A DNA stretch of 64,000 nt from Marinobacter sp. (GCA_014359475.1 JACIZI010000012.1:1-64000); one strand, 5' to 3'. Positions 7,867 through 17,838 are shown, counted from the first letter of the stretch. The notes: generated by a model not told the origin, from the sequence alone. Program-made: numbers and translations.

Positions 7867-9813
7867 TTAACTGGAAGCGCGACCGCTAATGAGGTCATCC
7901 ACCACCCCCGGATCCGCCAGAGTAGAGGTATCCCCGAGCTGGTCGTGCTCATTGGCAGCAATCTTGCGCAGGATACGACGCATGATCTTGCCGGAGCGGG
8001 TTTTCGGCAGCCCCGGAGCCCACTGAATAATGTCCGGTGAAGCAATCGGGCCGATTTCCTGGCGCACCCACTGAACCAGCTCTTTCCTGAGCTCATCCGT
8101 TGGCTCTTCCCCCTGCACCAGAGTCACGTACACGTAGATACCCTGCCCCTTGATGTCATGGGGATAACCAACCACGGCCGCTTCCGCCACCTTGCTGTGG
8201 GCTACCAGGGCACTTTCCACTTCTGCGGTACCCAGGCGATGACCGGACACGTTCAGCACGTCATCCACACGCCCCGTGATCCAGTAATAACCGTCTTCGT
8301 CCCGGCGGGCACCGTCACCGGTGAAGTACATGCCCTTGTAGGTACTGAAGTAAGTCTGGGCAAAGCGTTCGTGATCACCAAAAATGGTGCGCATCTGGCC
8401 GGGCCAGCTGTCCAGGATCACCAGGTTACCTTCGGCCTTGCCCTCGAGGATATTACCCTCGTTATCCACCAGTGCCGGCTGCACGCCGAAGAACGGTACC
8501 GTCGCCGAGCCCGGCTTCAGGTCAATGGCTCCCGGCAAGGGCGAGATAAGGATCCCGCCGGTTTCCGTCTGCCACCAGGTGTCTACAATCGGGCACTGAC
8601 TGTTGCCAATGACCCGGTAGTACCACTCCCAGGCCTCCGGGTTGATCGGCTCGCCCACAGATCCCAGCAGCTTGAGGCTTTCACGGGTGGTACCGTTCAT
8701 GCACGACTCACCCTCAGCCATCAGGGCACGAATAGCGGTTGGCGCGGTGTAAAGGATGTTTACCTTGTGCTTGTCGACCACCTGCCCCATGCGCGAGCTG
8801 TCCGGGTAATTGGGCACTCCCTCGAAGAGCAGCGTTACCGCACCATTGGCCAGCGGACCGTACAGGATGTAACTGTGACCGGTGACCCAGCCGAAGTCCG
8901 CAGTGCACCAGTACACATCGTCTTCGTGATAGTCGAAAACATATTCGTGGGTCATGGAGGTGTACACCATGTAACCGCCGGTCGTGTGCAGCACACCCTT
9001 CGGGGCACCGGTGGAACCGGACGTATACAGCATGAACAGCGGGTCCTCGGCATTCATCGGCTCTGGCGGACAGTCGGTGGAGGCATCCTTCATCAGGTCG
9101 CCGTACCAGACATCCCGGTCGTCATTCCAGGGTGCAGCGCCACCGGTGCGTTTCACCACGATGACCTTCTCGACATCCGGCACCGTATCCGACTTGAGCG
9201 CCGCATCCACATTCTTCTTCAGAGGGATTTTTCGACCACCACGCACCCCTTCATCCGCCGTCACTACAAACCGGGATTTGCCGTTTGCAATCCGGGCACC
9301 GAGAGCCTCCGGCGAGAAGCCACCAAACACCACGGAATGGATGGCGCCAATGCGGGCGCAGGCCAGCATGGCAACCCCGGTTTCGACGATCATGGGCATG
9401 TAGATGGTCACCACGTCGCCCTTCCTGACCCCCTGACTCTTCAGTACGTTGGCAAATTTGCAGGTTTCCTCATACAGCTCACGGTAGGTCACGTGCCGGG
9501 AGTCCGCCGGATCATCCCCCTCAAAAATAATCGCGGTTTTGTCACCACGGGTGTCCAGGTGACGGTCCAGACAGTTGGCAGAGGCATTCAGCACCCCGTC
9601 TTCGAACCATTTGATCGAGAGTCTGTTGTAGTCGTAGGTGGTATTTTTGACCTTTGTATAAGGCTTTATCCAGTCGATTCGCTTACCGTGCTCACCCCAG
9701 AACGCTTCGGGATCCTCCACGGACTGACGGTACATATCCTCATACTGTTGCTTGTTCAGAAGGGCACGTTCTGCCACGTCCGGTGCAACCGGGTAAAGCT
9801 TAGGAGCTGTCAT
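7867..9813 (-). CDS. acs: Acetyl-CoA synthetase
   Basis: A 648-aa AMP-forming acetate-CoA ligase of the usual length. It activates acetate to acetyl-AMP and then acetyl-CoA. Motifs: [11 protein letters not shown] (adenylate binding), [32 protein letters not shown] (hinge and Asp), and PKTRSGK near the end. In PKTRSGK the catalytic Lys is K609, the same number as the acetylated lysine of Salmonella Acs, so control by acetylation is plausible. The ATG at 9813 has GGGGGAA at good spacing; a long in-frame extension upstream lacks support and family similarity. The NarL-type regulator gene follows. Confidence 0.95.
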   Translation of the reverse strand: MTAPKLYPVAPDVAERALLNKQQYEDMYRQSVEDPEAFWGEHGKRIDWIKPYTKVKNTTYDYNRLSIKWFEDGVLNASANCLDRHLDTRGDKTAIIFEGDDPADSRHVTYRELYEETCKFANVLKSQGVRKGDVVTIYMPMIVETGVAMLACARIGAIHSVVFGGFSPEALGARIANGKSRFVVTADEGVRGGRKIPLKKNVDAALKSDTVPDVEKVIVVKRTGGAAPWNDDRDVWYGDLMKDASTDCPPEPMNAEDPLFMLYTSGSTGAPKGVLHTTGGYMVYTSMTHEYVFDYHEDDVYWCTADFGWVTGHSYILYGPLANGAVTLLFEGVPNYPDSSRMGQVVDKHKVNILYTAPTAIRALMAEGESCMNGTTRESLKLLGSVGEPINPEAWEWYYRVIGNSQCPIVDTWWQTETGGILISPLPGAIDLKPGSATVPFFGVQPALVDNEGNILEGKAEGNLVILDSWPGQMRTIFGDHERFAQTYFSTYKGMYFTGDGARRDEDGYYWITGRVDDVLNVSGHRLGTAEVESALVAHSKVAEAAVVGYPHDIKGQGIYVYVTLVQGEEPTDELRKELVQWVRQEIGPIASPDIIQWAPGLPKTRSGKIMRRILRKIAANEHDQLGDTSTLADPGVVDDLISGRASS

Positions 9814-10101
9814 TGTTATTCCCCCTTGATTCAGGTCTGATGTCATTGTCGGTTCTGTGAAACAGAGCTTTATCAGCGCCCCGGGCCCAGTGAAGACCAA
9901 TAACCATAGTTCAACACGGGCATGACCAGACAATGAATTAGACGAACGTCCAACCATGAGACAACCGGCACGCCCGCAACCACTCGAGACAAGATCCCAT
10001 CTGCCGGGCCGGAGTCCAACCACGCCATAGCCGGCCTGACAGCACCGCGCCACCGACCGAACCCCGGCGTATTCATTTACTGGCAGGATGCACACTCAAG
10101 G

Positions 10102-10120
10102 TAAGGAGCCTCTGATTAAC
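10102..10120. repeat. Dispersed 19-nt repeat, copy 1
   Basis: The word TAAGGAGCCTCTGATTAAC occurs here and again, identically, at 47922-47940. There it forms the left arm of a perfect hairpin; here the right arm is missing. A 19-base match in 64 kb is not expected by chance, so it belongs to an interspersed repeat family, perhaps a transposon end. Confidence 0.6.
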
Positions 10121-10157
10121 CCTGTTAATTGCGAGTGAACCCTGTTAATTGCGAGCC
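10118..10157. repeat. 20-bp tandem duplication
   Basis: AACCCTGTTAATTGCGAG occurs twice (10118-10135 and 10138-10155) with a 20-bp period. It directly abuts the dispersed repeat on one side and ends five bases before the ParA stop codon on the other. It looks like a small recent duplication at a repeat boundary. Confidence 0.7.
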
Positions 10158-10160
10158 ACT

Positions 10161-11468
10161 TCAGCCCTTGCCCAGCATGGCGTTCAGGATGCGCTGCAGG
10201 GTCACATCGGTTGGCTGGTCCCGAAGTGCCCGGGCAAGCTTTTCCTGCTCACCGAACACGACCGAATCGTAAATCGCCTCAGGCTCCCCGCCAGTGGTTT
10301 CCGATTCAGGCGCCCCCGCCTCACTCCCGGGCGCGGGAGGGTCCAGCTCATCGGCCAGCTGACGCAGGTGGGCCGCCATATGACGACGCTGGACCCGGGG
10401 CAGCTGCTGCCAATCCAGGGATGCGAGGCCGGTCTGCACGATCTCAACAGTGTCTTCGTCCATATTGCGCCCCAGCAGGGCAAATAATTCGTTGAATGCC
10501 TCATACCGGAGCATGGATGACTGCTTATTGGCATCCAGCCACCAGGCCAGCTCCGCAGCGAGACGCTGACATTCACGCAGAGGATCTCTGGCTGCCTTGT
10601 CGCGCTTCTCTTTTTCCTCTGCCTGTTTTGCGGTTTTCTTAGACACATTGTGCCAGTAGGCGGCAATACCGTTTCTGCGAGCCGGCACCCTGGTCAGGCG
10701 CACCTTGACCATGTCCGCCAGAGTCATGAACTGGCGGCTGGAGGGATCAGATGCTGGCATCCAAGCCACCGGGCTCTGACTCAGCACAGACTGACGGAGT
10801 GCTTCATCCCGCCAGATGGCTCCCAGGTAATGCAATTCAATACCCAGGTGCTTTTCCACCGCAGCGGCAAACCGCTGATAAACCGTTTTGGCCTGGGACG
10901 CACCCTGAGCCATGTTGACCAGTATGCTCGGAGTACGACGATAGCCTCTGCGATACAGCACCTTGATCAGTGAGAAGGCATCGGTCAGCGCCGTGGGGTC
11001 CGGTGTGAGCACCACGCAAGCCATGTCGGCAGCGGCAATCATATGCAGGCCAGCCGGCTGCAGGCCCGCCGCGGTATCCGTCACAACATAGTCGTAGTGA
11101 CGCTCCAGACGGCCCAGCGCCCGCAGCACCGGGAGGCTGTCTCCGCTGTCCATTTCCATACAGCGCTGAACGCCGGAAGCGCCCGGAATAATATGCAGAC
11201 CATGCTGCACTTCCATCAGAGCCTCTTCCAGATCGCATTCGCCAGCCATCACATTGGCCAGGGTGCGCTGAGGATAGCGACCCAGCATGATACTGACATT
11301 GGCCAGATCCGTGTCGCCATCAAGTAACAGGACACGGTGCCCCTCCCGCGCCAGAGTCAGTGCCAGGTTCAGGGAAATAGAGGTCTTACCGATCCCTCCC
11401 TTCCCCCCGGTCACCGCAAGTGTGCGGGGCTGGTGCGTTATTTGCTTGGTAGCGCTACGGTCCGTCAT
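10161..11468 (-). CDS. Orphan MinD/ParA-family ATPase with C-terminal extension
   Basis: A 435-aa protein. The first 250 residues are a deviant Walker ATPase of the MinD/FlhG type: GGKGGIGKTS (21-30), the LLLDGDTDLANVS switch region and the VTDTAAG Walker B-like motif. The last 180 residues are a charged, mostly helical extension with a Lys/Glu-rich linker near 280-300 and no family I recognise. Par, Min or flagellar partners (parB, minC/E, flhF) are absent nearby, so the cargo or target is unknown. FlhG-like or chromosome-positioning roles are both possible. The ATG at 11468 is the first plausible start, though its ribosome site is weak. A 211-base gap precedes it, consistent with its own promoter. 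Confidence 0.75.
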   Translation of the reverse strand: MTDRSATKQITHQPRTLAVTGGKGGIGKTSISLNLALTLAREGHRVLLLDGDTDLANVSIMLGRYPQRTLANVMAGECDLEEALMEVQHGLHIIPGASGVQRCMEMDSGDSLPVLRALGRLERHYDYVVTDTAAGLQPAGLHMIAAADMACVVLTPDPTALTDAFSLIKVLYRRGYRRTPSILVNMAQGASQAKTVYQRFAAAVEKHLGIELHYLGAIWRDEALRQSVLSQSPVAWMPASDPSSRQFMTLADMVKVRLTRVPARRNGIAAYWHNVSKKTAKQAEEKEKRDKAARDPLRECQRLAAELAWWLDANKQSSMLRYEAFNELFALLGRNMDEDTVEIVQTGLASLDWQQLPRVQRRHMAAHLRQLADELDPPAPGSEAGAPESETTGGEPEAIYDSVVFGEQEKLARALRDQPTDVTLQRILNAMLGKG

Positions 11469-11679
11469 GTTGGGCAACTGTCTTTTTGATCCGGTGACGA
11501 CTGCACCCCTGCACTCAGGGACGCTACTGGACTGACAAATCAGTTTACTCCCTGACGCCGCAAAACTGTAGGCACTGGCCACAGTTTTACAGATTTTTTG
11601 CCGGAAATGAGAACCGGATATGAACTGACAAAACGATAACGAATAGCGCCTGGCTTGCCTGAAGAACCCGGGTTTTCCA

Positions 11680-12501
11680 TCAGCTACAGTGCAACTCGGC
11701 GCTGACCCCCAGTCCGAGAGCGGCCATAAAACCCACCAGCCCTGCCGGAATATCCCCGGAGAAGCGCACCGCCAGCACCGGCTCAGGATTCGGTGTGGTA
11801 TCAAACCGGCTGTCTACCGCAGTCTCATCACTTGCCTGCTGATCCAGCAGCCAGGCGGTTCTCCGGGCAATGGCCTCACCGGAGTCCACCCAGAACCGCA
11901 CATTCGGCAGACATTCCCGCAGCGCCGCGGCAATCAGCGGGTAATGGGTGCAACCCAGCACGACCGTATCCAGACTCCTTTGCCGCAACGGTGCCAAGGC
12001 CTCGCAGAGCTCCACTCCGGGCAGCGGACTGCCCGCTACCAACCGCTCAATCCAGTGCACCAGCTCGGGAATACCCAGCCGCTCTACCCGGCAGTCTGCG
12101 GCAAAGCTCCCAATCAGCTCATCCAGATACGGTCTGCGGACGGTGGCCGGCGTGGCCAGCAGACCGATATGGCGAGTAACCGACAGTTGCGCGGCAGGCT
12201 TGATGGCGGGCACCACCCCCACCACGGGCACCTTCAGAGCGGCGCGCAGGGCTGGCAGAGCCACTGTGCTGGCGGTATTGCAGGCTACCACCAGTACATC
12301 ACAAGGTAGCTTGTCCAGACTGGAGCGGACGGTCGCCAGAGTGCGATCAATCACTGTGTGCTCCGCCAGCCCGCCGTAGGGGAAGGCTGCGTTGTCTGCC
12401 ACATAGACCAGCTCCGCCCAAGGCAGGGACTGATGCAGGGAGCCGGCGATACTGAGGCCGCCCACACCGGAATCAAACAACATTACCCTGGGTCGTCTCA
12501 T
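11680..12501 (-). CDS. murI: Glutamate racemase
   Basis: A 273-aa cofactor-independent racemase making D-glutamate for peptidoglycan. The two catalytic cysteines are C74 in VACNTAS and C184 in VLGCTHYP. The N-terminal FDSGVGG motif supplies D10. The length is typical. The ATG at 12501 is preceded by AGGAAG, which decides the start against an upstream in-frame ATG at 12552. It is divergent from plsB with about 145 bases between them, where both promoters should lie. Confidence 0.93.
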   Translation of the reverse strand: MRRPRVMLFDSGVGGLSIAGSLHQSLPWAELVYVADNAAFPYGGLAEHTVIDRTLATVRSSLDKLPCDVLVVACNTASTVALPALRAALKVPVVGVVPAIKPAAQLSVTRHIGLLATPATVRRPYLDELIGSFAADCRVERLGIPELVHWIERLVAGSPLPGVELCEALAPLRQRSLDTVVLGCTHYPLIAAALRECLPNVRFWVDSGEAIARRTAWLLDQQASDETAVDSRFDTTPNPEPVLAVRFSGDIPAGLVGFMAALGLGVSAELHCS

Positions 12502-12647
12502 GACTTCCTGTGGCCAGTCTCCGGAAATGGGGCAATGTATCACATGCCGCATGGACCCAGAAGCGATAAGCTTGCCGGATCATCCCTTTGCCTGCCATGC
12601 ACAACCAAGTAGACTTGGCGCCTGATTTGCCATCCGGAGCCAGACAT

Positions 12648-15119
12648 ATGCAGATTTTCCCGGCCCTGAACAGCCTGATCCTGACCCTGTTCCGCAAAAT
12701 CCTGTTTCTCTGGGTGCGGACCGATGTCAGCGGCAACAATGCCGAATCCCTGGGCCTGGATCCGGACAAACCGGTTTGCTATGTACTCCAGTACAGCTCT
12801 CTGTCCAGCCGGCTGGTTCTCCAGCAGGAAACCCTTAAGGGCGGCCTGCCGCCAGCGGCACCGCCCCGCAGACCGGATGACAGGAGCCCGCCCGGCCGCC
12901 CCATGATTTTCCTTTACCGGCGTACCGGAGGGGCAGTCCGCCGTCGCCATGCGCCGGTACTGACGTCCCGATTCAGAGAGCTGATTCATTACGGACTGGA
13001 ACACCCGGACCAGGATGTGCAGGTGGTACCGGTGTCAATCTTCTGGGGCCGCTCGCCTGACAAGGAACGGTCTCTGGTCAAGCTGCTCCTGTCCGATACC
13101 TGGTCCGTGGCCGGACGCCTGCAGAAATTCCTGATTATTCTGGTACATGGCCGTAACACCTACGTGCAGTTCAACCGCCCCCTGTCACTCAGACAGGTGA
13201 TCGACGAATACCGGGATAATGAAGCCCGCGCCAACCGCAAGCTGGCCCGCATACTGCGCACCCACTTCCGCAGGGTGCGCCAGGCCGTGCTGGGACCCGA
13301 CCTGTCCCACCGCCGTACGCTGGTAAGCAGCCTGGTACGCACCCCGGCGGTGAAGGAAGCCATCCGGGAAACTGCCCGCAAGGACGACATTCCGCCGGAG
13401 AAAGTGCACGCCAAGGCCTTGAAATACGCGGATGAGATTGCCGCCAGCATGTCCCTGGTGACCATCCGTTTTCTGGAGGTGGTGCTGTCCTGGTTGTGGA
13501 ACCGGATCTACAAGGGGATTGCCGTCAATAACATCAAGGTGCCACGGGAAGTGGCTCAGGACAACGCGGTGGTCTATGTGCCCTGCCACCGCTCCCACAT
13601 CGACTACCTGCTGCTGTCCTACGTTCTTTACAGAAACGGCCTGATGCCACCGCACATCGCCGCGGGCATTAACCTGAACATGCCGGTGGTGGGCCCCATT
13701 CTGCGTCGGGGCGGAGCCTTTTTCATGCGCCGCAGTTTCCGGGACAACCCCCTGTACGCCACCGTATTCAATGAATACATGCATGTAATGTTCTCCCGGG
13801 GTTATTCGGTGGAGTATTTTGTGGAAGGCGGTCGCAGCCGCACTGGCCGCATGCTGCAACCCAGGCCCGGCATGCTGTCGATGACGGTGCGCAGCTTCCT
13901 GAGGGATCACCGCAAACCCATTGTTTTTGTACCGGTCTACATCGGCTACGAGAAAGTCATGGAAGGGCGCTCCTACCTGGGGGAACTTCGAGGCAAGAAG
14001 AAACAGAAGGAAAGCATCTTCACGCTGGCCAAGACTGCCCGCAAGCTCACCAGCTCCTTCGGAAAGGTGGCGGTCAATTTCGGTGACCCCATCCACCTGT
14101 CGGAAGTGCTGGATACCATCGAGCCAAGCTGGCGAAGCGAAGCCTACAACAGCGAGTACCGGCCTGTCTGGCTGAACCGGGCGGTCGATGAGCTGGCTTT
14201 CCGGGTCGCCACCCATATCAACTCCGCCGTCGCGGTGAATCCGATCGGCATGACCGCCACCGTGCTGCTGGGCACCGAACGACTGGCCATGGACGAAGTC
14301 CAGCTGGTCAGACTGATGGACCAGCTGGCCGGACTGCTGCAAGCTAACCCCTACGCGGAAACCGTCACCCTGCCGGAAGGTTCCGGCAAGGACTGGCTGC
14401 AATACTGCGAGAATATGGGGCTGGTGGTGCGGCTTCCCCAGAAGCTTGGCGATATTATCGGCCTGGAGGGTAGCAATGCCACCCTGATGACCTACTACCG
14501 CAACAACATACAGCACCTGTTTGCCCTGCCCTCCCTGGTGGCCAGCCTGTTCGAGAACAATATCAGCCTGCGCCGTGACAAGGCGGTATTCCTCGCCGGC
14601 ATCGCCTACCCCTATATCCAGTCGGAACTGTTCCTGAAATACCGGGGAGCCGAGGTAGAGACTGCCATCCACCAGTGGATTGACGTACTGATCAACCAGG
14701 GTCTGCTGACAGTCGAAGACGACCGCCTGAACCGCCCGGAGGAAGGCACCCAAGCCATGCTGCGCCTGCGCATTCTGTCCCGCTTCATTATCCAGACCCT
14801 GGAGCGCTACCACATTACCCTCGGCATACTGCGGCGCTATGGTTCGGGCAAGATCAGTGCCGGGGAACTGGAGGAGCAGAGCACTCTGCTGGCCGAACGC
14901 ATGTCCATTCTGTTCGGCCTGAATGCCCCGGAATTTTTTGACAAGACCCTGTTCCGCAATTTCATCACCAACCTGCAGACCAATGGGGTGGTGACCACCG
15001 ATGACCAGGGTATGCTATGTTACTCGGCGACACTGGATGAAGTGGCGGAAGATGCCCGGCTGGTGCTAAGCGTGGAAAAACGCCAGGCGATCCAGCAGGT
15101 TACCATGATGGGAGCCTGA
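12648..15119 (+). CDS. plsB: Glycerol-3-phosphate O-acyltransferase
   Basis: An 823-aa membrane-bound acyltransferase that makes lysophosphatidic acid, the first step of phospholipid synthesis. The catalytic HX4D motif is HRSHID (H314, D319). The other family blocks follow in order: GAFFMRRSF, EGGRSRTGR and VPVYIGYEK. The length is close to E. coli PlsB (807 aa). The ATG at 12648 has GGAG nearby and fits family N-termini; an earlier in-frame ATG does not. It ends 14 bases before the convergent rsmJ gene, with no clear terminator. Confidence 0.95.
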   Translation: MQIFPALNSLILTLFRKILFLWVRTDVSGNNAESLGLDPDKPVCYVLQYSSLSSRLVLQQETLKGGLPPAAPPRRPDDRSPPGRPMIFLYRRTGGAVRRRHAPVLTSRFRELIHYGLEHPDQDVQVVPVSIFWGRSPDKERSLVKLLLSDTWSVAGRLQKFLIILVHGRNTYVQFNRPLSLRQVIDEYRDNEARANRKLARILRTHFRRVRQAVLGPDLSHRRTLVSSLVRTPAVKEAIRETARKDDIPPEKVHAKALKYADEIAASMSLVTIRFLEVVLSWLWNRIYKGIAVNNIKVPREVAQDNAVVYVPCHRSHIDYLLLSYVLYRNGLMPPHIAAGINLNMPVVGPILRRGGAFFMRRSFRDNPLYATVFNEYMHVMFSRGYSVEYFVEGGRSRTGRMLQPRPGMLSMTVRSFLRDHRKPIVFVPVYIGYEKVMEGRSYLGELRGKKKQKESIFTLAKTARKLTSSFGKVAVNFGDPIHLSEVLDTIEPSWRSEAYNSEYRPVWLNRAVDELAFRVATHINSAVAVNPIGMTATVLLGTERLAMDEVQLVRLMDQLAGLLQANPYAETVTLPEGSGKDWLQYCENMGLVVRLPQKLGDIIGLEGSNATLMTYYRNNIQHLFALPSLVASLFENNISLRRDKAVFLAGIAYPYIQSELFLKYRGAEVETAIHQWIDVLINQGLLTVEDDRLNRPEEGTQAMLRLRILSRFIIQTLERYHITLGILRRYGSGKISAGELEEQSTLLAERMSILFGLNAPEFFDKTLFRNFITNLQTNGVVTTDDQGMLCYSATLDEVAEDARLVLSVEKRQAIQQVTMMGA

Positions 15120-15133
15120 GCAATCCGGCGGAA

Positions 15134-15955
15134 TCAACCCGTACCCGGAAGGGCACGTTGCACATAGATATCGTACCGGCTGCTTTTGCCTTCTATCCGC
15201 AGGGTGGGTTGCGGCCCGTCAATCGACGGTGCCTTGCGGGGGCGCTTGACCACCACCCGGCAGGCACCGGCTGACAAGGCCACCCGCAGTAACTGCGGTG
15301 CATCATCGTCATCCCCGACCACCTGGCGAAATACCTGCATTTCCTTCCCGGCCAGAGCCGCCTTGCTGCGGTGGGGAAACATCGGGTCCAGATAGATCAC
15401 ATCGATCCCTTCTACGCCGTCAGACAAGGCAGCAAAGCTGTTGCCGGGCACCAGTGTCATGCGGGCCACCACCGCAGCGGTTTGCGGGCACTCTGCTGCC
15501 CGCTCGAGGCCATCCCTGAGCAATTCACAAACCGGCCGGCAGCGCTCCATCATCCGCACTTCACAGCCCAGCCCAGCCAGCACATAGGCATCCCGGCCCA
15601 GTCCGGCGGTGGCATCCAGTACTCGCAGGGGCCGGCGGGTCTTTTGCAGGCCAACGGCCTTTGCCACCAACTGCCCGGTGCCACCACCATGGGCCCGGCG
15701 ATAGCCGGCTTTGCCAGTGACAAACTCGGCACTGACGGGCCCGGGCGCGCCCTTGCCCGTCAATGCCAGCGACAGGCCCTGCTCCGCCACCATGAGGAGC
15801 ACCGGATACTTGCGGCGCTTTTTCGGCTCAGCGACACCAAGGAAGGGGAGATCCAGAGAAGCAGCGAGCTGGCCGGCATGCTCCAGAAAGGCCGTATCGG
15901 TACAGGCGACAGCCAGAGTACCTGTCGGTGCAGAATCAACCGGGAAATCGGGCAT
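15134..15955 (-). CDS. rsmJ: 16S rRNA m2G1516 methyltransferase RsmJ
   Basis: A 273-aa SAM-dependent methyltransferase of the RsmJ (YhiQ) family, which methylates G1516 of 16S rRNA. The SAM-binding loop VLDATAGLGRDA is at 112-123 and the catalytic-type DPMFPHR at 190-196. Its ATG overlaps the stop of the upstream small gene (TGATG), so the two are translationally coupled. It converges on plsB. Confidence 0.9.
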   Translation of the reverse strand: MPDFPVDSAPTGTLAVACTDTAFLEHAGQLAASLDLPFLGVAEPKKRRKYPVLLMVAEQGLSLALTGKGAPGPVSAEFVTGKAGYRRAHGGGTGQLVAKAVGLQKTRRPLRVLDATAGLGRDAYVLAGLGCEVRMMERCRPVCELLRDGLERAAECPQTAAVVARMTLVPGNSFAALSDGVEGIDVIYLDPMFPHRSKAALAGKEMQVFRQVVGDDDDAPQLLRVALSAGACRVVVKRPRKAPSIDGPQPTLRIEGKSSRYDIYVQRALPGTG

Positions 15956-16305
15956 CAGATCAGGATATCAATACCGGCAAGCTCGCCCGTGCCGTCATCG
16001 TTACGGCTGGCAATATCAGTGAACGCATCCAGGGCGCGACTGGTGGACAGGGGTAACTGGTCAGCCCGAAACCGTTCCAGGCGAACATCTTCCGCCGCAC
16101 GACGGGCGTCCACACGGCGCTGCAGATCTTCCGGGGATGAGACGCGCTCCCGGCCGCCGATGGGGTTATCGAGATCGATGCGGACCTGGGTATTTTGCTT
16201 GTCCGGGGATGCCGCCGGGGCGCGAGCCACATCGCTGCGCTCACGGACCACACCGCTGCCGGACTGATAGGGCTGATTAGCGCCGGAGTTGATACCACCA
16301 ATCAT
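15955..16305 (-). CDS. Hypothetical protein coupled to rsmJ (116 aa)
   Basis: A 116-aa hydrophilic protein with an Ala/Arg/Asp-rich middle (about 25-85) and no signal peptide, membrane segment or motif I recognise. The second half looks helical. The C-terminus GIDILI is hydrophobic. The evidence that it is a real gene is its tight TGATG overlap with rsmJ and normal codon use. The ribosome site is weak (GGTG). The function is unknown; the coupling gives no more than a hint of shared expression. Confidence 0.65.
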   Translation of the reverse strand: MIGGINSGANQPYQSGSGVVRERSDVARAPAASPDKQNTQVRIDLDNPIGGRERVSSPEDLQRRVDARRAAEDVRLERFRADQLPLSTSRALDAFTDIASRNDDGTGELAGIDILI

Positions 16306-16382
16306 CGAAGCGTCACCCAGAAAAGAAACATGTCAGGAAAGTATGGAACATTTCCAGCGGGCAGAAAAGCCCGGGCTGAAAA

Positions 16383-17078
16383 TCAGCGCCCCGGCAGTTT
16401 CTGCCAGGTGATTTCATCACGCACATAAACTGGCCGGGCCTGCTCCGCAGCGACCTGCAAGCCATTTTGATAACCTCTGGCGGCAAGTCGGGCCACCTGG
16501 GCGGCCCGCGGCACCAGATGTTCGTTTACCCGGCTCATTGCTGCAACCACGGACTCCGGCATCCTCGACCGCAGGGACCAGCCATCACCCGCTCCCTGCC
16601 AGGGACCGTCCAGATCCGGAAGAGATACCCGTTCCGGGGAACAGACCCGCTCCGTGATCAGCGGCTCCGGCCAGCCATCCCGCATGGCGAAGCAGCCCCA
16701 ATAGACCTCGTCCATACGCGCATCGAATGCCACGGCCACGCCGCTGCCTCCCGGTGTGCCGGACTGTTCGGCACTTTGCAGGGCCAGCGCCTGCAGCGAG
16801 GAGACCGCCACCACCGGCAGGCCGGCACCCCAGGCCAGCCCCTGGATCACACCGGTGGCAATACGAAGGCCGGTAAAGGAGCCAGGGCCGCAGGCAAAAC
16901 CGAGCGCATCGAGATCAGACACCGCCAGCCCGGCCTCCGCCAGCAACGCGCGAACCATCGGCATCAGCAGCCGGGTATGACCCCGGGGAGCCAGCTCAAA
17001 GCGCTCAGTCACCTGCCCGTCAACAAACAGGGCGGCAGAGCAGCCCCGGGAGGTGGTATCTACCGCCAGCAGTTTCAA
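16383..17078 (-). CDS. tsaB: tRNA threonylcarbamoyladenosine biosynthesis protein TsaB
   Basis: A 231-aa ASKHA-fold protein, partner of TsaD and TsaE in making t6A37 of ANN-decoding tRNAs. The N-terminus LLAVDTTSRGCSAALF and the GFACGPGSFTGLRIA block are typical of TsaB. The first codon is TTG, five bases after the adk stop. No better start is visible, and the N-terminal sequence fits the family from there. It lies directly downstream of adk on the same strand, so they are likely one transcript. Confidence 0.9.
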   Translation of the reverse strand: MKLLAVDTTSRGCSAALFVDGQVTERFELAPRGHTRLLMPMVRALLAEAGLAVSDLDALGFACGPGSFTGLRIATGVIQGLAWGAGLPVVAVSSLQALALQSAEQSGTPGGSGVAVAFDARMDEVYWGCFAMRDGWPEPLITERVCSPERVSLPDLDGPWQGAGDGWSLRSRMPESVVAAMSRVNEHLVPRAAQVARLAARGYQNGLQVAAEQARPVYVRDEITWQKLPGR

Positions 17079-17083
17079 GTGGC

Positions 17084-17737
17084 TCAGCCCAGCCTGGACA
17101 TGATTTTTTCGCGGATATCCTCGAGGCTGCCAACGCCCTCAACCTGGACATACTCCGGGGCGGCCTCCGGATCCTGCTGCGCCCACTGCCGATAATAACC
17201 GACCAACGGTGCGGTCTGCTCGTGGTAGGTTTTCAGGCGCCGCCGCACGGTTTCCTCCCGGTCGTCCTCACGCTGAATCAGCGGCTCACCGGTTTCATCG
17301 TCCTTGCCTTCTTCACGGGGCGGGTTGTATTTCACATGATAGACCCGGCCACTGCCCTCGTGCACACGGCGACCCGCCAGACGGTTGACGATCTCTTCGT
17401 CATCCACGGCGATTTCCACCACGTAATCGATGGCAATACCCTGCTGCTTCAGCGCTTCAGCCTGGGGAATGGTACGGGGGAAGCCGTCCAGCAGGAAGCC
17501 GTTGACGCAATCCGGCTGCCGGATACGTTCTTCGATCAGCGCAATAATGATGTCGTCAGACACCAGGCCACCACTGGCCATGACTTCCTTTACTTTCAAG
17601 CCAAGCTCGGATTCTTCCTTGACAGCGGCACGGAGCATATCCCCTGTGGAAATCTGAGGGATATCAAAGCGCTCGGCAATGAACTGAGCCTGGGTACCCT
17701 TACCCGCGCCCGGCGCTCCCAGCATGATAATACGCAT
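17084..17737 (-). CDS. adk: Adenylate kinase
   Basis: A 217-aa long-form adenylate kinase (ATP + AMP to 2 ADP), cytoplasmic. The P-loop [10 protein letters not shown] is at residues 7-16, the NMP site DGFPRT is near 84-89, and the lid region has the long insertion of Gram-negative enzymes without the zinc cysteines. A promoter with a perfect TATAAT lies about 100 bases upstream. tsaB follows after five bases. Confidence 0.96.
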   Translation of the reverse strand: MRIIMLGAPGAGKGTQAQFIAERFDIPQISTGDMLRAAVKEESELGLKVKEVMASGGLVSDDIIIALIEERIRQPDCVNGFLLDGFPRTIPQAEALKQQGIAIDYVVEIAVDDEEIVNRLAGRRVHEGSGRVYHVKYNPPREEGKDDETGEPLIQREDDREETVRRRLKTYHEQTAPLVGYYRQWAQQDPEAAPEYVQVEGVGSLEDIREKIMSRLG

Positions 17738-17838
17738 AACGTTGTGCTCCCGTTTTCTGTCTTTATCGTTTGAAAATCTGCGGCAAAACCGCTGCTTTGC
17801 GACAGACTCTCGGCACCGCCCAATGAAAAAGAGCCCGC

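Larger units (their letters stand above)
9814..10160. other. 347-bp intergenic region upstream of acs
   Basis: No gene is seen. The part next to acs should carry its promoter, but no convincing -35/-10 pair stands out. A sigma-54 site or an activator-dependent promoter is possible. The far end holds a dispersed repeat word (10102-10120) and a 20-bp tandem duplication (10118-10157) just after the ParA stop codon. Confidence 0.5.

Noticed and set aside
8158-9840. A 560-aa open frame opposite acs
   Set aside because: Antisense shadow from high GC third codon positions; the protein has no family match and acs is certain.
9814-10095. A longer acs starting near 10095
   Set aside because: The extra residues have no similarity to acetyl-CoA synthetase and the ATG at 9813 has a strong ribosome site.
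13185-14813. A 542-aa open frame opposite plsB
   Set aside because: plsB has full catalytic motifs; the antisense translation is Gln/His/Gly-rich and matches nothing.
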